Assembly (NCBI GenBank): GCA_039934475.1
Contig: JBDTMC010000152.1
Coordinates: 1-15,390, forward strand
Direction of reading: 5' to 3'
DNA length: 15,390 nucleotides
Source: JBDTMC01 sp039934475
GTDB lineage: Bacteria > Acidobacteriota > Terriglobia > Bryobacterales > Bryobacteraceae
Below are positions 6,779-13,700 of the stretch, piece by piece (position 1 is the stretch's first letter; each line of letters starts with the position of its first letter). The notes beneath the pieces were generated by a model. It was not told where the DNA came from. It made no database searches and worked only from the letters and a program-made list of their open reading frames with translations. A program made the translations under genes and the position numbers.

Positions 6779-7540
6779 ATGACGTCGGCGTTGTTGTTAA
6801 TGAGTTTCGTGGTTGGGCTGCTGGTGGGCCTGACGAGTATGGGCGGTGCGGCGTTGATGACGCCGTTTCTGATCCTTGTGCTGGGTGTGCGCCCTATGCT
6901 GGCTGTCGGTACGGATCTGGTCTACGGGTCATTGACTAAGATCGCCGGGGCTTGGATGCATTACCGGCAGGGGACTGTAGATCTGAAGGTGTGCTTCCGG
7001 ATGGCGATAGGGAGCGTGCCGGGCGGGATCCTGGGCGTACTAACGATTACCCGGCTCCATGCGGCGGGTGTCGATATCGACTATTACGTACGGCACGCCC
7101 TGGGAGTTGCCCTTTTGATGGTGGCCTTGCTGGTAGTGGCCAAGGCGTTGGGATATGAGATTCCGGCGCGCCACACAGCGTGGATTTTGAGGCACCGGGA
7201 TACGTCCACGGTGGTGTGGGGAGCCTTTGTCGGGTTTGCGGTGGGGATGACCTCGGTGGGCAGCGGATCGCTGATAGCGCCGTTCCTGCTGATTATCATG
7301 CCGGGGCGATCGGCGCGGGTGATTGGGACGGATGTTTTTCACGCGGCGATTCTGGTTTCGGCGACGGCATTCGTACATCAGCAAGCAGGCAACGTAGACT
7401 GGAATCTGGTGCCGACGTTGCTGTGCGGCTCCATACCTGGGGTTCTGATTGGCAGCTACCTGGCTCCGCGCATGCCCGACCGTGTACTCCGTCTGGGCTT
7501 AGCGGTACTGCTATTTGCCACGGGATGGAAGCTGGTGTAG
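6779..7540 (+). CDS. TSUP family (TauE/SafE) membrane anion transporter
   Basis: This 253-residue polytopic membrane protein is of the 4-toluene sulfonate uptake permease family, whose members move sulfite, sulfonates, sulfate or related organic anions. The family's internal duplication is clear. The first half has VGLTSMGGAALMTPFLILVLGV followed by AVGTDLVYGSLTKIAG. The second half repeats it as VGMTSVGSGSLIAPFLLIIM followed by VIGTDVFHAAILVSATA. About seven to eight hydrophobic segments can be counted, with a hydrophilic loop near 125-140 between the halves. The length is normal for the family. The next gene, a PAPS-forming enzyme, begins 26 bases after the stop, so a role in sulfate or sulfonate movement linked to sulfate activation is likely. 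The direction of transport and exact substrate cannot be told from sequence. Third codon positions favour G. Confidence 0.9.
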   Translation: MTSALLLMSFVVGLLVGLTSMGGAALMTPFLILVLGVRPMLAVGTDLVYGSLTKIAGAWMHYRQGTVDLKVCFRMAIGSVPGGILGVLTITRLHAAGVDIDYYVRHALGVALLMVALLVVAKALGYEIPARHTAWILRHRDTSTVVWGAFVGFAVGMTSVGSGSLIAPFLLIIMPGRSARVIGTDVFHAAILVSATAFVHQQAGNVDWNLVPTLLCGSIPGVLIGSYLAPRMPDRVLRLGLAVLLFATGWKLV

Positions 7541-7566
7541 GCGCAGAAAGGGAAAAAACGGAGCCG

Positions 7567-9348
7567 ATGAGTACGCAGGACAAGCTGATCTCGCCGTATG
7601 GCGGGTCCCTGGTGAATCTGATTGTGGGCGAGGCGGAGCGCGCCGAACTGGTAGCGCGAGCTAAGGAACTGCCCTCCATTCAACTGGCGGCGCGGGCGAT
7701 GTGCGACGTGGAATTGATGGCGGTGGGCGCGCTGAGCCCGCTGAAGACATTCCTGGGCGAAGCCGATTACCGGAGTGTGTTGGAGACGATGCGGCTGTCC
7801 AACGGGACGCTGTACCCTATTCCAGTGACGCTGCCTGTGAGCGACCTGACCGGCATTGCGGTAGGCAAGGGGTTGGCCATCCGGCACGCGAAGAACAACG
7901 TCATCGCGGTGATGGATGTGGAGGAGATTTACGAAGCGGACTGGCAAGAAGAAGCGCGGCTGGTGTGCGGGACGGTAGACCCGGAGCATCCGCTGGTTTC
8001 CGAGATGAGTTCGTGGGGCAAGTACCGTTTGTCGGGACGGCTACGGGTGGTGCAATTGCTGCTGCATCCGGACTTTCCGGAGTTGCGGCGGACACCGGCG
8101 GAAGTGCGCGAAGTGGTGGGCGGGCTGGCGAATCCGAACGTGGTGGCGTTCCAGACGCGGAACCCGATGCACCGGGCACACGAGGAATTGACCAAGCGGG
8201 CGGCGGCGGCAGTGCGAGCCACATTACTGCTGCATCCGGCGGTGGGCATGACCAAGCCCGGCGATGTGGATCATTACACGCGGGTGCGCACCTACAAAAC
8301 GCTGGTTGAGAATTACTACGCCAAGAGCAATACGGTGTTGAGCCTGCTGCCGCTGGCGATGCGGATGGCCGGGCCGCGGGAGGCTGTGTGGCACGCGATT
8401 GTGCGGCGAAACTACGGCGCCAACCACATGATCATTGGACGCGATCATGCGGGACCGGGCAAGGATTCGCACGGTAAGCCGTTCTATGGACCGAATGACG
8501 CGCGGGAACTGGTGGCGAAGTTTGAGCCAGAGACCGGCGTAAAGGGTCTGGCTTACGAGGAGATGGTGTTTTTGCCGGAGGAAGACCGGTACGAAGAGGT
8601 GACGCAGATACCGGCGGGGGCTCGGGCCTTGTCGATTTCGGGGACCGAGGTGCGGGAGAAGTACCTGGCGAAGGGCGTGGAGCTACCGCGCTGGTTTACG
8701 CGTCCGGAGACGGCGGCGATTCTGGCCAACGCATATCCTCCGCTGCACAAACATGGATTCTGCATCTGGTTTACGGGTTTGCCGTCGGCCGGCAAGAGCA
8801 CGATTGCGGAAATTCTGACAGTGCTGTTGATGGAGCACGGACGGCAGGTTTCGCTGCTGGATGGCGATGTGGTGCGGACGCATTTGTCGAAGGGCCTGGG
8901 GTTTTCGCGGGAGGACCGGGATACGAACATCGTACGGATCGGGTATGTCGCCTCAGAGATTGCGCGGCAGGGCGGAGCGGTGATTTGCGCGGCGGTGAGT
9001 CCGTATCGGGCGACGCGGAACCAGGTACGGGCGATGATGCCTCCGGGGCATTTTCTGGAAACGTTCGTGGATACTCCGGTTGCGGTGTGCGAGCAACGCG
9101 ATGTGAAGGGTTTTTATGCCAAGGCGCGGGCGGGCGAGATCAAGGACTTTACGGGCGTCAATGATCCTTATGAGCCTCCGTCGAGCCCCGAGATCCGGGT
9201 GGAGACGGGGATGGTGACGGCGGAAGAGAACGCGCGGATCATCATCCGCTATCTGCAGAGCCGGGGATTCATATTGAACGAGAAAGCATACCGTGACGCA
9301 CCGCCGGCCGAGGTTGGGGAACAGGCGGCGGTGGAGGCCTCCGTTTAG
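7567..9348 (+). CDS. sat-cysC: bifunctional ATP sulfurylase-APS kinase (PAPS synthesis)
   Basis: This 593-residue fusion makes 3'-phosphoadenylyl sulfate from sulfate and two ATP. The ATP sulfurylase part, about 1-385, shows the nucleotide-binding signature QTRNPMHRAHEE (196-207, with H202 and H205) and GRDHAGPG from 291. The APS kinase part, about 395-575, has P-loop GLPSAGKST at 404-412. LDGDVVRTHLSKGLGFS, REDRDTNIVRIG, AAVSPYRATR and FTGVNDPYEPP follow, all expected for an active kinase. The order, sulfurylase first, matches bacterial fusions such as that of Aquifex and is opposite to animal PAPSS. I start at ATG 7567, where MSTQDKLISPYGG looks like a normal N terminus; the frame extends upstream inside the transporter gene without a credible start. 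A weak AAAGGGA lies about 15 bases upstream. The ketosynthase gene starts six bases after the stop, strongly suggesting one transcript. Kinase fusion points to sulfation chemistry rather than dissimilatory sulfur use. Confidence 0.95.
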   Translation: MSTQDKLISPYGGSLVNLIVGEAERAELVARAKELPSIQLAARAMCDVELMAVGALSPLKTFLGEADYRSVLETMRLSNGTLYPIPVTLPVSDLTGIAVGKGLAIRHAKNNVIAVMDVEEIYEADWQEEARLVCGTVDPEHPLVSEMSSWGKYRLSGRLRVVQLLLHPDFPELRRTPAEVREVVGGLANPNVVAFQTRNPMHRAHEELTKRAAAAVRATLLLHPAVGMTKPGDVDHYTRVRTYKTLVENYYAKSNTVLSLLPLAMRMAGPREAVWHAIVRRNYGANHMIIGRDHAGPGKDSHGKPFYGPNDARELVAKFEPETGVKGLAYEEMVFLPEEDRYEEVTQIPAGARALSISGTEVREKYLAKGVELPRWFTRPETAAILANAYPPLHKHGFCIWFTGLPSAGKSTIAEILTVLLMEHGRQVSLLDGDVVRTHLSKGLGFSREDRDTNIVRIGYVASEIARQGGAVICAAVSPYRATRNQVRAMMPPGHFLETFVDTPVAVCEQRDVKGFYAKARAGEIKDFTGVNDPYEPPSSPEIRVETGMVTAEENARIIIRYLQSRGFILNEKAYRDAPPAEVGEQAAVEASV

Positions 9349-9354
9349 GGCCGC

Positions 9355-10626
9355 ATGGAACGGGTTGTCATCACCGGGATGGGAATGCTGAGCGCGTTGG
9401 GCACGGACATGCCCACATGCTGGCAGGGGTTGATCCAAGGCCGCTCGGGCATCGGTCCGATCACGCAATGGGATACCACCGAATACGCCACCAAAGTGGC
9501 GGCGGCGGCCGCCTTCCTACCGCGCGAAGATCCACTACCGGATGTGCACTGGCAGTGGTGCCGGCGCTCCCTGCGTTTGTTTCACAAAGCCACGGGCGAG
9601 GCGTACCGGGATGCGGGTTTAGACCGCGTGCCGCTGCCGGCGCGGGAGATTGGCATGGCCGCGGCGACGACGGTGAACTGGGTGGATCTGCTGCACATGC
9701 AGGTGGCGGCGAGCTATCCGGGGCCGGGCGGCAAAGGCTTCGACGTGCTGCGGTATTCGCAAAATGAAACACACACCGTACGGGGCTATTACAAACGCCA
9801 GGGAGACATGATGGCGACGGTACCGGCGCGGGTGTTAGGTTTGGCCGGGCCTTCGTTTGTGATGGACACTGCTTGTGCGGCGAGCGCGCATTCGATTGGC
9901 GAGGCGTTCCGCATGGTGAAGCGCGGCAAGGTGCGGGCGATGATGGCGGGAGGCGCGGCGGCGCTGGTGAGTCCGGTAGGGATTCTGGCGTTTGCGCTGA
10001 TTGGGGCGCTGACGAGGAATGCCGACCCGGCGACGGCATCACGGCCATTCGATAAGGCCCGGGATGGCTTTGTGATGGGCGAGGCGGCGGGCGCGATTGT
10101 GCTGGAAAGTTTAACCAGCGCGCGGGAACGCGGCGCGCGGATCTACGCCGAGGTGGCAGGATACGGCACGACGTTAAACGCAGGCTCGCTGACCGATCCG
10201 TCGGCGGACGGCAGCACGGAGTCGCGGGCGATGGAGTTGGCGCTTGCCGAAGCCGGCTTGCGACCGGAAGAGATTGGCTATGTGGCGGCGCACGGGACTT
10301 CCACGCAGAAGAACGACCTGGTTGAGACGATGGCTTTGAAGAGGCTGCTTGGCGCACGGGCCGGGCAAGTGCCGGTGTCCTCGCTGAAAGGGCACCTGGG
10401 CCATACGATTTCGGCGGCCGGGGTGTGTAACGTGATCAGCACAGCAATGGCGTTGCGGGAGGGTCAGATACCTCCGACGCTAGGCCTGGTGCATGCGGAT
10501 GCGGCCTGCGACTTGGATTATGTGCCTAACCAGAGTCGCCAAGTAGGAATTCAGGCCGCATTGTCGAACGCTTTTGCGTTTGGCGGGCAGAATGTCGTAC
10601 TCGCGTTAAAGGCTTGCAACAATTAG
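9355..10626 (+). CDS. stand-alone beta-ketoacyl-ACP synthase (FabF/KAS II-like)
   Basis: This 423-residue condensing enzyme has an intact thiolase-fold active site: C174 in VMDTACAASAHS, H313 in AAHGTSTQKND and K345/H350 in SSLKGHLGHTISAAG. The N terminus MERVVITGMGMLSALG and the C-terminal ALSNAFAFGGQNVVLAL are typical of KAS II. The catalytic Cys argues against a chain-length factor. It lies six bases after the PAPS synthase gene and 111 bases before the megasynthase gene. It is therefore more likely a cluster-specific enzyme (priming or extension of the chain) than the housekeeping FabF, which usually sits beside acpP. Substrate and chain length cannot be read from sequence. The segment 60-140 is rich in Trp/Arg/Tyr and differs from E. 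coli FabF. Confidence 0.93.
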   Translation: MERVVITGMGMLSALGTDMPTCWQGLIQGRSGIGPITQWDTTEYATKVAAAAAFLPREDPLPDVHWQWCRRSLRLFHKATGEAYRDAGLDRVPLPAREIGMAAATTVNWVDLLHMQVAASYPGPGGKGFDVLRYSQNETHTVRGYYKRQGDMMATVPARVLGLAGPSFVMDTACAASAHSIGEAFRMVKRGKVRAMMAGGAAALVSPVGILAFALIGALTRNADPATASRPFDKARDGFVMGEAAGAIVLESLTSARERGARIYAEVAGYGTTLNAGSLTDPSADGSTESRAMELALAEAGLRPEEIGYVAAHGTSTQKNDLVETMALKRLLGARAGQVPVSSLKGHLGHTISAAGVCNVISTAMALREGQIPPTLGLVHADAACDLDYVPNQSRQVGIQAALSNAFAFGGQNVVLALKACNN

Positions 10627-10651
10627 AGATTTGTACCGGATATAGGGGATG

Positions 10652-10679
10652 TGTAAACCTAATAAGAACCGGGTTTACA
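10652..10679. repeat. 8-bp inverted repeat before the megasynthase gene
   Basis: TGTAAACC (10652-10659) and GGTTTACA (10672-10679) form a perfect inverted repeat around a 12-base AT-rich centre, in the 111-base gap between the two ketosynthase genes. No T-run follows, so a simple terminator is unlikely. It could be an operator or a modest RNA hairpin affecting expression of the large gene. The rest of the gap shows only the ribosome site. Confidence 0.5.
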
Positions 10680-10725
10680 GATTCACGCCGACAAATGCCG
10701 GATTAGTTTTGAGTTCAATTATTTC

Positions 10726-10731
10726 AGGGGG
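10726..10731 (+). promoter_or_regulatory. ribosome binding site AGGGGG of the megasynthase gene
   Basis: A purine run AGGGGG lies six bases before ATG 10738. It favours this ATG over the ATGs at 10747 and 10771 in the same frame. The frame is closed upstream by TAA at 10663-10665. Confidence 0.6.
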
Positions 10732-10737
10732 CCTGCC

Positions 10738-13700
10738 ATGGGTAGTATGGAACAGCGACGAACGGATGAAGCGATGGGCGTCATTGTGTCCAACGTCGCG
10801 GGTCGTCTGGATGCGGGGATCGTCATTGCCGGTGTGCGTTGCGGGGCAAAGGGACTACTCAATTTAGAAGCCGCGAGCGCGGTGGATGCGGCGGCGGCAT
10901 TGGCTCGCGTGGCGAAGTTTGCAGGCGCGGGATTTGGCGTGCAGTTGAACGCGGGTGGCGCGGCCACGGACGCGATTCTGGAGCAGTTGCCGGCGGCGGT
11001 GGCGTATGTAGTATTTTCGGGCGCCGGGGAGAAGGCAGCGCGGCTGAAGGCTGTAGTGACGTCGGCGCGGAAGACGGCGCAACAAGTTTTCCTGGAATTG
11101 AGTTCGGCGAAGCAGGCGGCGGGTGCGGCTAAGGCCGGGTTCGATGCGGTGATTGCACGAGGCGGCGAGGAAGCAACCTTTGCCCTGCTGCCCGCAGTGC
11201 TGGCCGAGGCCAAGATTCCGGTGTGGGCGGCGGGCGGCGTGGGCATTCATACAGCCGCGGGCTATTGGGCGGCGGGCGCGGCAGGCGTGGTACTGGACGC
11301 GCAATTGCTGCTGACTCCGCAGAGTGAACTGCCGGCGCGGGCGAAGGAAGCTCTACAGCGCGGCGAGACGGGTTCGTTTGGGGCGGATGCGGCGTTGGCG
11401 GCTCCGTTGGCTTCGCATTATGCGAACGTGGCGGGAATCGTCAATGGGATGAAGGTGGAAGCGCACCGGCACCTGGAAGCGGCGGCGCAGATGGACGCGC
11501 CTGTCGCACTGACAACGGCGGGACTGGCGAAGACGGATGCGGCGGGGTTGAAGGCAGCGATTCAGGGCGGCGCGAAGGCGTTTGCGCTGGAAGGCGGCGC
11601 GGCGGCGTGGGAGCCGATGATCACGGCCCTGTTTCTGGCGATCGAAAAGGGCGCGCCGGCTTCGGAGATGACGGCCGTGTTGGCGGGTGGGATTACGGAC
11701 ACGGTGACCGCGGCGATGGCGGGCGCGATGGCGTCTCCGCTGGCGGCGAAGGGCATGAAGGTGGGATTGCAGGTGGAGGGCGGCGACGCCTCTGCGATCC
11801 TGGCGGGCGCGGCGGAGATCTTGAAGACGGGCGGCGCACCGGCGGCTCCGGCGGCCACCACTTGGGATGAGAAGCCGGCCGATATCGCCATCGTCGGCAT
11901 GAGCTGCATTCTGCCGAAGGCTCCGGATATTGAAACCCTGTGGCGCAACCTGCTGGAGAGCGTGGATGCGATCGATGAGATTCCGGCGAATCGCTTCGAC
12001 TACAAGCTGTATTTCGACGCCGATAAAAAAGTTCGGGACAAGATTTATTCGAAGTGGGGCGGGTTCCTCGATCCGGTGCCCTTCGATCCGATGAAGTTCG
12101 GCATTCCGCCGACGTCGTTGAATTCGATCGACCCGATGCAGTTGCTGGCCCTGGTGGGCGTGGAGAATGCTCTGCGCGATGCGGGTTACGACCGGCGCGA
12201 ATATAACCGCGAACGGACGAGCGTGATTCTGGGCATCAGCGGCGGACTGGGCGAGATGGGCGTCGATTACGCCTTCCGTTCGAACCTGCCGTTGTATGTG
12301 GACAAGGCTCCGGAAGAGATTTTGAAGCAAGTCCCGGAGTGGACGGAGGATTCGTTTGCGGGTTTGCTGCCGAATGTGGCGGCGGGGCGCGTGGCGAACC
12401 GGTTTAACTTCGGCGGGACGAACTTTATTGTGGACGCGGCTTGCGCTTCGTCTTTGACGGCGGCGTATGTGGCAACGCGCGAGTTGAACGCAGGGGCGTG
12501 CGACATGGTGGTGGTGGGCGGCGTGGATGCGACACAGAATCCATTTGGGTTCTTGTGCTTTAGCAAGGCGCAAGCGTTGTCGCCTCGCGGCCGCTGCCGT
12601 CCGTTTGACCAGTCAGCCGATGGCATTGCGATCGCCGAGGGCGTCACGATGCTGGTGTTGAAGCGGCTGGCCGATGCCGAGCGCGATGGCGACCGGATCT
12701 ATTCGGTAATCAAGGGCATTGCGGCATCGAGTGACGGGCGCGGCAAGAGCATGACGGCGCCGCGTTTGGAAGGGCAGATTCTGGCGCTGCGGCGCGCTTA
12801 TAAGCAAGCTGGTGTGGACAGCTCCACCATCGGTTTGATTGAAGCGCATGGCACGGGCACGACGCTGGGGGACACGACGGAAATTGGCGCGTTGGATACG
12901 GTGTTCCGGTCCGATAAAGCGGCGCCGCATACGTGCGCGGTGGGCAGTATTAAGTCAATGGTTGGCCATACGAAGTCGGCCGCCGGTGCGACGAGTTTGA
13001 TGAAAGTGGCGCTGGCGCTACACCACAAAGTACTGCCGCCGACGCTGCATGTAGAGAAGCAGAATCCAAAGCTGCGCGAGGAGGGGACGCCGTTCTTTGT
13101 ATGCAAAGAGCCGCAGCCGTTTCTTCCGCCTGCCGCCGGAGTGCCTCGGCGCGCCGGGATCAGTTCGTTTGGCTTTGGCGGGACGAATTTTCACGCACTG
13201 CTGGAAGAGTATCAAGGCGACTATTCGGACCCTCGCGATCATGCGGTGACCGAGCAGTGGCCGGCGGAGTTGTTCCTGTGGACAGCCGCTGGCGCGGAGG
13301 CGTTAGGGCGTTCTCTGGGCGTGTTAGAAGCGGCGCTGGCGCGGCCTGCTGTACCGGCGATGCGGGATTTGGCGTTAAGCGTTTCTTCGCTGGCGGACGT
13401 GAAGGCGGAGAAGGGTCTGCGGTTGGCGATTGTCGCCGGTTCGCACCAGGAACTGCGGGATCGCGTGGCGGCAGCCAAGGCGGCACTGGCCGAGGGTAAG
13501 ACGAAGGTTTCCGATAACAAGGGTTTGTATCTGGCTCCGGCGGGCGCACCGGGTAAGCTGGCGTTTTTGTTCCCGGGCCAGGGTTCGCAGTATCCGAACA
13601 TGCTGCATGATCTGGCGGTGCAGTTCGCCGAGTTCCGGTTGAGTCTGGAACTGGCGGATGTGGCGCTGGCGGGTAAGTACGAGAAACGGATCAGTTCGCT

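Noticed and set aside
6577..6780. Minus-strand 67-codon frame in the divergent gap
   Set aside because: No ribosome site, Ser/Asn-rich composition and overlap with the transporter's own leader and start.
7180..7566. N-terminal extension of the PAPS synthase to base 7180
   Set aside because: This part overlaps the transporter gene in another frame, has a non-transporter-like scrambled product, and ATG 7567 begins a normal sulfurylase N terminus.
9461..10357. Minus-strand frame of 298 codons opposite the ketosynthase
   Set aside because: Pro/Ser-rich shadow without motifs; the plus strand has a complete ketosynthase with its active site.
9355..10626. Chain-length factor instead of a ketosynthase
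   Set aside because: The active-site cysteine (C174) and both histidines are present; chain-length factors lack the Cys.
11353..12573. Long minus-strand open frame (406 codons) opposite the megasynthase
   Set aside because: Its product is dominated by Arg and His with no domain pattern, and it lies opposite an unmistakable NPD/KS coding region. It is a by-product of GC-rich codon use.
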